Below, piece by piece: positions 10,012 through 18,720 of a stretch of 64,000 bases of DNA. The DNA is taken from positions 6,161,001 to 6,225,000 of the forward strand of contig NZ_JADEXS020000001.1 in the NCBI RefSeq assembly GCF_015207005.2. Direction: 5' to 3'. A program made the translations under genes and the position numbers. This DNA is from Desmonostoc muscorum LEGE 12446. GTDB taxonomy: Bacteria > Cyanobacteriota > Cyanobacteriia > Cyanobacteriales > Nostocaceae. Position 1 is the stretch's first letter. Each line of letters opens with the position of its first letter. The notes under the pieces are model-generated. The model searched no databases. It saw only the letters and a list, made by a program, of their open reading frames with translations, and was not told the DNA's origin.

Positions 10012-11067
10012 ATGATTCAACAACAAGGACTAGCTATTCCTCTCTATGTAGGATTTTTCAGTTCTAATCGTGTTCTCAACACAGATAACCAAGAGAGTGA
10101 GTTGAGACTGCGAATCACGAATATGTCCAAATCACCTATCAACTTTATAGCTAACAGATCCCAACTGGTAGTTGCCCTCGAAGTAGGAGATGCAAATACA
10201 TTTCCTTGGGCGCTGGGGACAGAAGACCAAGTTAATAAAGTAGTGGTGTCAATTGATGGAGATAAATGGCAGTCTGAAAAAGTAGAAGAAGAAAAATGCA
10301 GAATGCTGAAGTGGACGCTTACCCCCAAATCAGCCGATGTGGTGTTAGATTCTCAAGATACTGTGGTCATCAAGCTGAGTCAAATTGCCACGGCTCACCC
10401 AACAGGGATGGCTAACTTGTATTTACGTTCTCAATGCGTGCCAGGATATCGGGATAGCGAATTTATTTGCCAAATTGAGAAAGCACCTTTGGTATATCCT
10501 GATAAAAACGTGGGTATCGGCACAACAACTCCTACAGCAAAACTACAGGTTAATGGGAAAGAAACTACATTTTTAAGTAGCAATGGCCCAACTAACCAAG
10601 TAATTATTCAAGATGGCAATTTAGGAATTGGGACAAAAACTCCTACAGTAAAACTACAGATTGATGGAACAGGAAATACATTTTTGAGTGGCAATGGTAC
10701 AGCTAACCAAGTAGTTATTCAAGATGGCAATTTGGGCATTGGAACTACCGAGCCAAAAGGTAAGTTGGATATGCAAGGAAGCATAAAAATTAACGGTGAG
10801 CCAGCTATGGAATCAAAGGAATACTCCTCTCTGGATGAAGAGAGTTTTATTTTTACAGAACAAAATACGGAAGAGTGGGGTGCTTTTATTGCAGGATCTA
10901 GAATTTACCTTACTAAAAATCTTGAGGTATCAGATAAATATAATACAAATAAATGGGAAATAGATACGAGAGCGCACGATAATACAACAAACTTAGTAAA
11001 GGTTCTATTTATTAGAAAAGAATTTTTCGAGGTCCAGTATAAACCAGCAGAGGAAGAGGAAAAGTGA
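10012..11067 (+). CDS. Fibre-like beta-repeat protein, short copy
   Basis: 351 residues. It is nearly identical to residues 179 onward of the next gene's product, but lacks that protein's N-terminal domain. After a beta-rich domain (residues 1-165) come three repeats of the type NxGIGTTTPTAKLQVNG, well known in phage tail-fibre and adhesin-like proteins ahead of intramolecular chaperone domains. A C-terminal domain (EEWGAFIAGSRI...) follows. Upstream of the ATG the homologous frame continues (ETSFTETLE), so this is a 5'-truncated duplicate that uses an internal Met. The acidic tail (KPAEEEEK) resembles the tail of the preceding large protein. Confidence 0.8.
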   Translation: MIQQQGLAIPLYVGFFSSNRVLNTDNQESELRLRITNMSKSPINFIANRSQLVVALEVGDANTFPWALGTEDQVNKVVVSIDGDKWQSEKVEEEKCRMLKWTLTPKSADVVLDSQDTVVIKLSQIATAHPTGMANLYLRSQCVPGYRDSEFICQIEKAPLVYPDKNVGIGTTTPTAKLQVNGKETTFLSSNGPTNQVIIQDGNLGIGTKTPTVKLQIDGTGNTFLSGNGTANQVVIQDGNLGIGTTEPKGKLDMQGSIKINGEPAMESKEYSSLDEESFIFTEQNTEEWGAFIAGSRIYLTKNLEVSDKYNTNKWEIDTRAHDNTTNLVKVLFIRKEFFEVQYKPAEEEEK

Positions 11068-11157
11068 TAGCAATTCAAAATTCACGCATTCGCTCATTCA
11101 AAATTGCCAAGATTGCAAGCAGAGCAACGCCATCCCAAAATTAAGAGATAAAACCCG

Positions 11158-12711
11158 ATGACAGCAACCAAAAAACAACCCTTTAACTTTCTTTTCTACT
11201 ACGAATTTGACACAGGAGAAATCATAGAAAAAGCTTTACTAGTAGGAGGAGATCCCACTACAGCCAGTCCTCTTCATCTCCGAATTGGCATTCAAGAAGC
11301 TAAAAAAATCCTTATCTGTCCGCTCCCAAATGCAACTAAAGCAAGCTCCAGTGATTACCACTTTAAATTGCAGTTTGATACCGCAAAATTGCTCCAACCA
11401 GAACAGATTACCGTTGATAGTGATGACTGGGATCTCCACCTAGAAAAAGATACAATTTTCTATCTTCTTTGGAAAAAAGAGGAAGTTACTCTCGATGAGA
11501 ATAATTCCATCGAACTGATGCTCAATGGTGTCATGGCAACTCTAGAACCAACGCAGCAGAACACAACCACAACAAACGTTACTTTATCGTGGGAGTTTAA
11601 ACGCAATGGGATCACCATTATTGACGTTACCCCGACAGCACCAGGTGAAACCGATCCTTATGAAAAAAGTTTTACCGAGACTTTAGATATGATTCAACAA
11701 CAAGGACTAGCTATTCCTCTCTATGTAGGATTTTTTAGTTCTAATCGTGTTCTCAACACAAATAACCAAGAGAGTGAGTTGAGACTGCGAATCACGAATA
11801 TGTCCAAATCACCTATCAACTTTATAGCTAACAGATCCCAACTGGTAGTTGCCCTCGAAGTAGGAGATGCAAATACATTTCCTTGGGCACTGGGGACAAA
11901 AGACCTACTTAATGGTGTAGTGGTGTCAATTGATGGAGATAAATGGGGCTTTAAAAAGATAGAAGAAAAAGGCAGAATGCTGGAGTGGACGTTTACCCCC
12001 AAATCAGACCCTGGCGTGGAGTTAAAGTCTCAAGATACTATGATCATCAAGTTGAGTCAAATTGTCACGGATTATCCAACAGGGATGACTAACTTGTATT
12101 TACGTTCTCAATACGTGCCAGGATATCGGGATAGCGAGTTTATTTGCCAAATTGAGAAAACACCTTTGGTATATCCTGATAAAAACGTGGGTATCGGCAC
12201 AACAACTCCTACAGCAAAACTACAGATTAATGGAACAGGAAATACATTTTTGAGTGGCAATGGTGCAACTAACCAGGTAATTATTCAAGATGGCAATTTA
12301 GGAATTGGGACAACAACTCCTACAGCAAAACTACAGATTGATGGAACAGGAACTACATTTTTGAGTGGCAATGGTACAGCTAACCAAGTAGTTATTCAAG
12401 ATGGCAATTTGGGCATTGGAACTACCGAGCCAAAAGGTAAGTTGGATATACAGGGAAGCATAAAAATTAACGGTAGTCCGGCCATGAAATCAGAGGAATA
12501 CTTATATTTGGAGCCGGACATATTATTTTCTCTAGAGCAGAGTCCAGAAGAGTGGGGTGCTTTTATTGCAGGATCTAGAATTATCTTTACTAGGCAGGTT
12601 AACGCTTCAGAGCAAGATAAGAAGTGGAAGATAATTACGTCAGAATACAACAATATCCTAGAATGCACCAGAGTAAAGGTTCTATTTATTAGAAATGAAT
12701 TTTTCGAGTAA
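11158..12711 (+). CDS. Fibre-like beta-repeat protein, full-length copy
   Basis: 517 residues. Residues 1-165 form a separate beta-rich domain (FLFYYEFDTGEIIEKALL...). Residues 179-345 match the whole N-terminal part of the neighbouring short copy. Three GIGTT-P-AKL repeats follow (about 346-445), with intervening TFLSGNGTANQVVIQDGNL units. The last 60 residues form a small domain (EEWGAFIAGSRI). Such repeats build trimeric or fibrous stalks in tail fibres and surface proteins. No signal peptide is visible, so export would need a dedicated or phage-like route. Function unknown. Confidence 0.82.
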   Translation: MTATKKQPFNFLFYYEFDTGEIIEKALLVGGDPTTASPLHLRIGIQEAKKILICPLPNATKASSSDYHFKLQFDTAKLLQPEQITVDSDDWDLHLEKDTIFYLLWKKEEVTLDENNSIELMLNGVMATLEPTQQNTTTTNVTLSWEFKRNGITIIDVTPTAPGETDPYEKSFTETLDMIQQQGLAIPLYVGFFSSNRVLNTNNQESELRLRITNMSKSPINFIANRSQLVVALEVGDANTFPWALGTKDLLNGVVVSIDGDKWGFKKIEEKGRMLEWTFTPKSDPGVELKSQDTMIIKLSQIVTDYPTGMTNLYLRSQYVPGYRDSEFICQIEKTPLVYPDKNVGIGTTTPTAKLQINGTGNTFLSGNGATNQVIIQDGNLGIGTTTPTAKLQIDGTGTTFLSGNGTANQVVIQDGNLGIGTTEPKGKLDIQGSIKINGSPAMKSEEYLYLEPDILFSLEQSPEEWGAFIAGSRIIFTRQVNASEQDKKWKIITSEYNNILECTRVKVLFIRNEFFE

Positions 12712-12836
12712 AGCAAACTGAAATCCAAGAAAGCCAAAGGCATAACATAGAGAATTTTATGACGCATGGAATTAATCTAAACTAATCGTTCTGAGGAGAA
12801 AGCGATCGCCCTTGTGCTAATTCATCTTTAGGAGAT

Positions 12837-12990
12837 GCGATCGCATTCACTCAAAACAAGCTGAAATATCAACTGGGCAATAACCAGCCTACACTTGTAC
12901 AGCAAAAGAGCGATCGCATTCACTCAAAACAAGCTGAAATCTCAATTGGGCAATAACCAGCCTACACTTGTACAGCAAAAGAGCGATCGC
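12837..12990. repeat. 73-bp tandem duplication bounded by HIP1 sites
   Basis: Two head-to-tail copies, 12837-12909 and 12910-12982, with about two mismatches, each starting at GCGATCGC. A third HIP1 site (12983-12990) closes the array. The copies are open in the frame of the next gene, which would wrongly extend its N-terminus. Confidence 0.8.
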
Positions 12991-13038
12991 TTCTACAACT
13001 TCCGAGAAAACTACAATATTTTTGTGAGTGCAAAAACA

Positions 13039-16000
13039 ATGACCACTATTGATGTAGATATATATAATGACCTTCAAAAAGTCAGTGACTTTTTAAAAGA
13101 TGAGATTGGTTTTGGAATTGAGCCAATTCCAGATTTTCTCAAGGATTGTCCCCTGATATCTGCTGAGTACACGCAAGATAATGGTGGCTATAAACTTGAG
13201 TGCAAGCTCAAATTTATTCTTGCTGAAGAAGAAGAAGAGGAGAACTTAGACAAATATCTAGAAGCTACTCTTACTGTTGAAATCACCGAGAACACACCAA
13301 CATATACTGGTGAACTAATCTATCCTCTCAAAGAAGATAAAACTCTCTCTTTTGAACTTCAGTTTCAGAAAGACCTAACTGGTACAAAAACATCAAGTAT
13401 TTTAGTAGCGACTACTGCCATCACAGAAACTATTTCACTAAAACTTTTTGAAGGAGCTTTACCTGGCTTAGAAAACATTATTCCCGAAGAAATAACAATC
13501 GGCAGCAATTATAATGCCATCATCGTGATGACAAAATCTGGCACGAAAACTGCCAGAAAATTCCTTTTAGGGCTTGGCTTTAAAACTGAATTGAATCTTA
13601 ATATTGACTTATCCGAACTGCCTTTAATTGGTGATCAAATTCCTTTTGATCCAAACAGTAACTACCTGGAAATTCGACTGCTTGTTAGTACGAAAATTTT
13701 TGACGAAAAAGAACTAACAACAATCAATGAATTACTGTCAGAATTAAAATCACCTGTAGAGATTCAATCGCCCAGTACCTGCCAACAGCTAACCAAGGGT
13801 GCAAGCATCGCCGCCAAACTAGAATTAATCGGGATATACAAACAAAGCTGGTTTATCCCCTTAGTAGTCAAGCATCGTACTGGTGGGACAGGAGAAATAA
13901 TAACAATTACTGAAAACACTAATGACATAGAAACTCTAATTACTATAACTGGCAACAGTGCTTGGTTTACAGTGCAGAAGTCTTTCGGGCCAATCTACAT
14001 AGGGAAAATCGGGCTGCTTTATCTAAAAGGAGGAATTCGATTAGTTATACAAACATCCCTGCAAATATCTCGGTTTGTTCTTTCTCTCATCGGTCTTTCG
14101 GTTAGGGCTGATCTATGTAATTTTGACTGCGATTTTAAACTTGAAGGCTTTGGCTTGCAGCTGAGAAGCAAAACCTTACAAATTAGTGGTGCTTTTGCCC
14201 GACTTGAGAAAGAAGACTATGACGAATATTTAGGTATAGCTTCTTTGGGAATTAAAATCCAAAAGATGGGTTTATCTTTTTCTACCCTTGGTTCCTTTGC
14301 TGACTTCAAAGGAGAACCGGCTTTATTCCTCTATCTAGCAGTGAGTTATCCCTTGGGTGGAGCGCCTTTCTTCTTTGTCACTGGATTATCAGGCGGTTTT
14401 GGCTACAGCCGTTCTTTAACTATTCCTGAATTAGAGGAACTGCCAACTTTTCCGTTAGTTTATCAGGCAGTCAACGGAGTTGGTGCGATAGATTTTGATA
14501 ACCCTTCTAGTTGTATTAACGAACAATTGGAACTACTTGATGAGTATATCCAGCCTTCTTTGGGTTCAGGATTCTTTGCCGCTGGGATGAAATTTACCTC
14601 CTTTAAGTTGGTTGACAGTTTTGCTCTATTAACTGCTGCTATTAACGAACATAAGTTTGAGTTAAATTTAATCGGTAATTCTCGATTAGTCGTTCCTCCT
14701 AAAGTGCCAAAATTAGCCCCAATTGCCCAAGCGGAGATGATTTTGAGAGCGCAGTTTGCTCTTCAGGATGGTCTGATTGCTGTTCAATCTCAACTGACTG
14801 CCGCCTCTTATATCTTCTCAACTGAATGTCACTTAACTGGGGGTTTTGCTTTCTTCTTCTGGTTCGCAGGAAAACACGCTGGCGACTTCGTAATTACTTT
14901 AGGAGGCTACCATCCTGATTTTGATATTCCCCCTCACTATCCTCAAGTGCCACGCCTGGGTTATGAATGGCAGATTGACAAGAATACCTTTATTACTGGC
15001 CAATCTTACTTTGCCCTTTGTTCCCATGCACTGATGGCTGGGGGACTATTAGCCTTGAGCTATGATGATGGTTGGGCATCAGCTTCTTTTACTGTGGGGG
15101 CTGACTTTTTAATCTGCTGGAAACCTTATTATTACGATATTAAAGCTTATGTGAGCATGAGGGCGAAAATTTCCTTTGTCTCTGGAAATTTGGGCGTACA
15201 AGTCCATTTTTGGGGGCCGGAATTTGGTGGAACTTTTAAAATTGATTTGGTGCTGTTTTCCGTTCAGGTTAAATTTGGTGACCAAAGTTCCCGCGCTCCT
15301 CTACCCATTGATTGGGATGAATTTCGTGAATCGTTCTTACCCCCCGATGAGGAAATGTGCAGTATTACTGCTACCGAAGGTTTGATCAAACAATTCCAAG
15401 AAGGGGATGAAGAAATTTGGATACTCAATCCTACCCGGTTTGGTTTAGTTACAGATGCCTTTATTCCTTCCCAGAAAGTGTTTGTTAGAGCAGACGATAA
15501 AGCCACTAGTCCTGCTTTTGGCATTAACTCAATGGGAATTAAGTCTGACTTATTAGAAACAAAACACCACGTCCAAATAGAAAAAAATGCCTCTGGAAAT
15601 TGGTCTCCGTGTGATAACAATTTCACTTGTGAACCTGTGGCGAAAAAAGCACCGACAGCAATGTGGGGAGAACCTAACCTCAATGCTCAAGGTCGTCTCA
15701 AGCTTCCTGAAGTGAATGGGCAGCAATTTGTGGAAGATGTTTTATTTGGTTTCCAGATTTTTCCCGCAGAAAAGTCTGACCCTGTTAGCACTCAGGATAT
15801 TGAAATTGCCAAGCTTCAGTATGAAACAACAAAATTTGAGCCGAGTTATTTGTGGGAAAAACTTCCTGCTTTTGGGGAAAGTGGGGATAATGATGCAGAA
15901 CGCAGAAACAAAATTCGAGCTACGGTTGCCAATAATACCAACCGCAACCTGATTTTAGAAGCATTAGGCTTTGATCTAGAAATGGTAAGGGTTGATGCGG

Positions 16001-16041
16001 CGATCGCTGATGCTTTTGTCTTTGCTCCCCTAGTTAAGTAA
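13039..16041 (+). CDS. DUF6603-like giant beta-rich protein
   Basis: About 1000 residues from the ATG at 13039. The frame is open from 12895, but that stretch is a non-coding-looking HIP1 tandem repeat, so I reject the longer start. The central region has the pattern I associate with DUF6603 proteins: GAPFFFVTGLSGGFGYSRSL, FPLVYQAVNG, then PPHYPQVPRLGYEW and WLICWKPYYYDIKAYVSM-like strands. These are long, beta-rich proteins of unknown function. There is no signal peptide or catalytic motif. The Gly-rich alternating-hydrophobic strands are compatible with a large beta-sheet or lipid-facing fold. It sits in the middle of the same-strand large-protein cluster. Confidence 0.75.
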   Translation: MTTIDVDIYNDLQKVSDFLKDEIGFGIEPIPDFLKDCPLISAEYTQDNGGYKLECKLKFILAEEEEEENLDKYLEATLTVEITENTPTYTGELIYPLKEDKTLSFELQFQKDLTGTKTSSILVATTAITETISLKLFEGALPGLENIIPEEITIGSNYNAIIVMTKSGTKTARKFLLGLGFKTELNLNIDLSELPLIGDQIPFDPNSNYLEIRLLVSTKIFDEKELTTINELLSELKSPVEIQSPSTCQQLTKGASIAAKLELIGIYKQSWFIPLVVKHRTGGTGEIITITENTNDIETLITITGNSAWFTVQKSFGPIYIGKIGLLYLKGGIRLVIQTSLQISRFVLSLIGLSVRADLCNFDCDFKLEGFGLQLRSKTLQISGAFARLEKEDYDEYLGIASLGIKIQKMGLSFSTLGSFADFKGEPALFLYLAVSYPLGGAPFFFVTGLSGGFGYSRSLTIPELEELPTFPLVYQAVNGVGAIDFDNPSSCINEQLELLDEYIQPSLGSGFFAAGMKFTSFKLVDSFALLTAAINEHKFELNLIGNSRLVVPPKVPKLAPIAQAEMILRAQFALQDGLIAVQSQLTAASYIFSTECHLTGGFAFFFWFAGKHAGDFVITLGGYHPDFDIPPHYPQVPRLGYEWQIDKNTFITGQSYFALCSHALMAGGLLALSYDDGWASASFTVGADFLICWKPYYYDIKAYVSMRAKISFVSGNLGVQVHFWGPEFGGTFKIDLVLFSVQVKFGDQSSRAPLPIDWDEFRESFLPPDEEMCSITATEGLIKQFQEGDEEIWILNPTRFGLVTDAFIPSQKVFVRADDKATSPAFGINSMGIKSDLLETKHHVQIEKNASGNWSPCDNNFTCEPVAKKAPTAMWGEPNLNAQGRLKLPEVNGQQFVEDVLFGFQIFPAEKSDPVSTQDIEIAKLQYETTKFEPSYLWEKLPAFGESGDNDAERRNKIRATVANNTNRNLILEALGFDLEMVRVDAAIADAFVFAPLVK

Positions 16042-16095
16042 TTTTTAGTTTTCATTGAGATAAAAAATCTAAGTAAATCCAAGTAAATATCAATC

Positions 16096-18057
16096 ATGGT
16101 TACAAGTAGTCGCCGACTAGGAAGGAATGCTCCACAAGGAAAGGTAGAGTTTATCGAATACCACCAACCATTTATGGAGAGTGGTGAATATCACCTGAAA
16201 GTTGAACAAACTATCGAAGCTGATGAAAAAATTACAAAACAAACTTTCTCCCGTGAGATTACTTTTGTGATTTCAGGAGAACGTTTTGGCCCTCTATCAC
16301 CAACAGACATTCATGCTGTTTTCCCTCCAGCCGACACAATTGGAGAGCATTCTAACGTCCTACCGCATATCACCTTCGAGAGTAGTACCCTGCCTTGGCA
16401 ACGCTTTCCCGGAACCATAGATGAAAACCTCACTTGGCTGATATTACTGCTGTTTCGAGAATCAGATTTTGCTGATGAATCAGAACAACCGCAACTGCAA
16501 AGTATTACCCTGGAAGAGTTATTAAAAACTTCTACTGCCAAATTTCCCCGAATTTCCCTGGAACGTGGACAGCACGAACAACAGTTAGTCAATATTATTG
16601 ATGTCAAAAAGAAATACTTAGAGCCTTTACTTCCCACTAAAAAAGACCTTGCTTTGCTCGCTCATACCCGCCAACCTAAATATGCGAATGGCAACGGTGA
16701 ACAACTAGCAACGATTTTGGGCGATCGCCTTCCTGAACCTAGTGGTATGAGTAAAGTGTATTTGGTTTCTGTTGAAGGTCGTTATACAGATGGAGATCAG
16801 GGTAGTTTTAATTTCGATGGTGCAGGAGATGAGGATTTAATCCGCTTGGTGACACTAGCTAGTTGGAGTTTTGGTTGCATTGATCCTGAACAAAGCTTTA
16901 CTGAGTTGTTGAGAAATCTCAATGGTGAACCTAGTTCCCCTCGCTTACCAATCAACAACGATCTGACAGCAGAAAAGTTTTTGGCTCAAAGTTATGTTCC
17001 TCTTCCTCATGCCTTGCGCGAAGGCAGTAAAACTGTTTCTTGGTATCGAGGCCCGTTAATTTCTGGATCTCAACCAGACACCTTTGACTTACCTGTGCGA
17101 GCTGCGGACGAATTGTTGCGCTACGATTCCGATACAGGATTATTTGATACTTCTTATGCCGCAGCTTGGCAATTGGGACGAATGCTAACATTACAAAATC
17201 AGCATTTGGCCATTGACCTATTCAACTGGAAACGGGAAAATGCCCAAAACCTCAAGCAATTAGAGCAACAAGTAATTAATCCGCTTTTACGGAATTATAG
17301 CAAGTTTCAAGCACAAGAGATTACTATTCCTGAAGCTCCTGAAGCGATCGCCCAATGGTTTTATAGTCTAGAAATCTTGCAGGGAATTCCCTTTAACTAT
17401 TTAATTCCTGACGAACGGCTCCTCCCACCCGAATCTATTCGTTTCTTTTGGGTTGATTCAGTATGGGTAGACTGCTTGCAAGATGGAGCATTTAGCGTCG
17501 GACGGGTGACTCCTGTTGACGCTAAGGATGATCAAAAAATGCCAGCCCGCAAGACCCTGCTGTCAGGCGATAGAACCATTACCGGATGTATTTTGCGATC
17601 GCAAGTCGTTTCTGGCTGGCCGGATCTGCTGATTGAAGCTTACGATACTATGATTGAGGATTCAGAATTCGTTGCACCAGATGAAGCAAAGCTCCTAAAG
17701 GGTTTGCGGATGGAAAGATTAGCCCCCGATGTGTTGATTTGTCTGTTCAAAGGAGAAATCAAAACAGTGGATATTCATCAAAAACCTGAAGGAATGCACT
17801 TTGGTTTAGATGCAGGTAATGAGTCTGGCATATTTACCAAAAATTTACGCGATCGCAATGGCGGGGGAGATTTAAAAATCGGAAATATTCCTTGGCGCGG
17901 CGATCAAGCAAAAGGAATTATCAACATCTCTGCAATGGTTGAGGAAATGAAAAAGTCATTGAACCAACCACCCGATGACCCCTTCACTTCAGCCCAATTT
18001 GGCTTCCAGATGATTAAGGGAGTGCAAAAAGTCAGGTTTATCTCGACGAATTCATAA
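16096..18057 (+). CDS. Large hypothetical protein, last gene of the cluster, possibly 3'-altered
   Basis: 653 residues, 54 bases after the DUF6603 gene on the same strand. Conserved-looking blocks include SWYRGPLISG, DTSYAAAWQLGRMLTLQ, LEILQGIPFNYLIPDERLLPPESIRFFWVDS and LQDGAFSVGR. I recall similar blocks beside other large accessory clusters but cannot name the family. No signal peptide or membrane segment. The last 15 residues (KGVQKVRFISTNS) end at the point where a helicase fragment begins in the next frame, so the native C-terminus may have been replaced at a recombination junction. Confidence 0.75.
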   Translation: MVTSSRRLGRNAPQGKVEFIEYHQPFMESGEYHLKVEQTIEADEKITKQTFSREITFVISGERFGPLSPTDIHAVFPPADTIGEHSNVLPHITFESSTLPWQRFPGTIDENLTWLILLLFRESDFADESEQPQLQSITLEELLKTSTAKFPRISLERGQHEQQLVNIIDVKKKYLEPLLPTKKDLALLAHTRQPKYANGNGEQLATILGDRLPEPSGMSKVYLVSVEGRYTDGDQGSFNFDGAGDEDLIRLVTLASWSFGCIDPEQSFTELLRNLNGEPSSPRLPINNDLTAEKFLAQSYVPLPHALREGSKTVSWYRGPLISGSQPDTFDLPVRAADELLRYDSDTGLFDTSYAAAWQLGRMLTLQNQHLAIDLFNWKRENAQNLKQLEQQVINPLLRNYSKFQAQEITIPEAPEAIAQWFYSLEILQGIPFNYLIPDERLLPPESIRFFWVDSVWVDCLQDGAFSVGRVTPVDAKDDQKMPARKTLLSGDRTITGCILRSQVVSGWPDLLIEAYDTMIEDSEFVAPDEAKLLKGLRMERLAPDVLICLFKGEIKTVDIHQKPEGMHFGLDAGNESGIFTKNLRDRNGGGDLKIGNIPWRGDQAKGIINISAMVEEMKKSLNQPPDDPFTSAQFGFQMIKGVQKVRFISTNS

Positions 18058-18064
18058 AAAAATT

Positions 18065-18370
18065 GTGCAGTATGGAGAGCATACTGTAATTTACGACTAT
18101 GCTGACCTGAATGAAATTACTTTAGCCTGGAGCGTTACTATACATAAAAGCCAGGGTTCAGAATATCCGGTGGTTATTCTACCAATCTATATGCAGCATT
18201 ATATGATGTTGACCCGAAACCTGTTTTACACTGGGTTAACTCGTGCCAAGAACCTGGCGCTCGTTGTTGGCGCAAAAAAAGCGATCTCTCTAGCCGTGCG
18301 CTCTACCGATAACCAAAAGCGCTACACACGGTTACAGCAGAGGTTACTTCAGGCAGGGCTGCATTGGTGA
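18065..18370 (+). pseudogene. C-terminal fragment of a RecD/UvrD-type helicase
   Basis: 101 codons containing LAWSVTIHKSQGSEYPVVILP (helicase motif V region) and LFYTGLTRAKNLALVVG (motif VI), as in the UvrD_C_2 domain of RecD2-like helicases. The N-terminal ATPase core is missing. It starts eight bases after the preceding stop. A dead remnant left by rearrangement. Confidence 0.8.
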
Positions 18371-18461
18371 TATGTTTTGGTTCTTCAAAATAGAAAACTT
18401 TATTGAGCTATTTGATTTATACTTTTAAGTCCCCTGGTTTAAAAAAGCCGAAAAGTTTGTA

Positions 18462-18566
18462 TATCCAGCCTGAGTTCCGACATGGTTCGCATCTATTTGC
18501 AAGAAATTGGTCAGTATCCTTTATTAAAACCAGAAGAAGACAATTTAAATTACTCCGTGGCAGGGT
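18462..18566 (+). pseudogene. N-terminal fragment of a group 2 sigma-70 factor
   Basis: The frame SLSSDMVRIYLQEIGQYPLLKPEE matches conserved region 1.2 of cyanobacterial sigma-70 factors (D-x-VR-x-YL-x-EIG-x-x-PLL-x-x-EE). It ends within about 15 codons at a stop. The rest of the gene is absent. Confidence 0.6.
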
Positions 18567-18720
18567 AAAACACTGACCATATTTTGTGCCAGTTGCGTAA
18601 GTCCTGAATTTTCTTGGTGTGGTAATTCGGGCAATGAATTTATAAATTAACCAGTCCTAAAGAGGATATAGAATTTCGGGGTTTTTGTTAAAAATTACAT
18701 ATTCTCAAGAGGTCAGATTT

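Noticed and set aside
10499..10770. Possible variable region of a diversity-generating retroelement in the fibre repeats
   Set aside because: No template repeat or reverse transcriptase in the window; the variation is explained by gene duplication.
12895..13038. Upstream extension of the DUF6603 gene
   Set aside because: The extension is translated HIP1-bounded tandem repeat; the ATG at 13039 is the first plausible start.
5887..18057. Reading the giant-protein cluster as a contractile injection system or prophage tail
   Set aside because: No sheath, tube, baseplate or AAA genes are seen. The GIGTT repeats alone are not enough.
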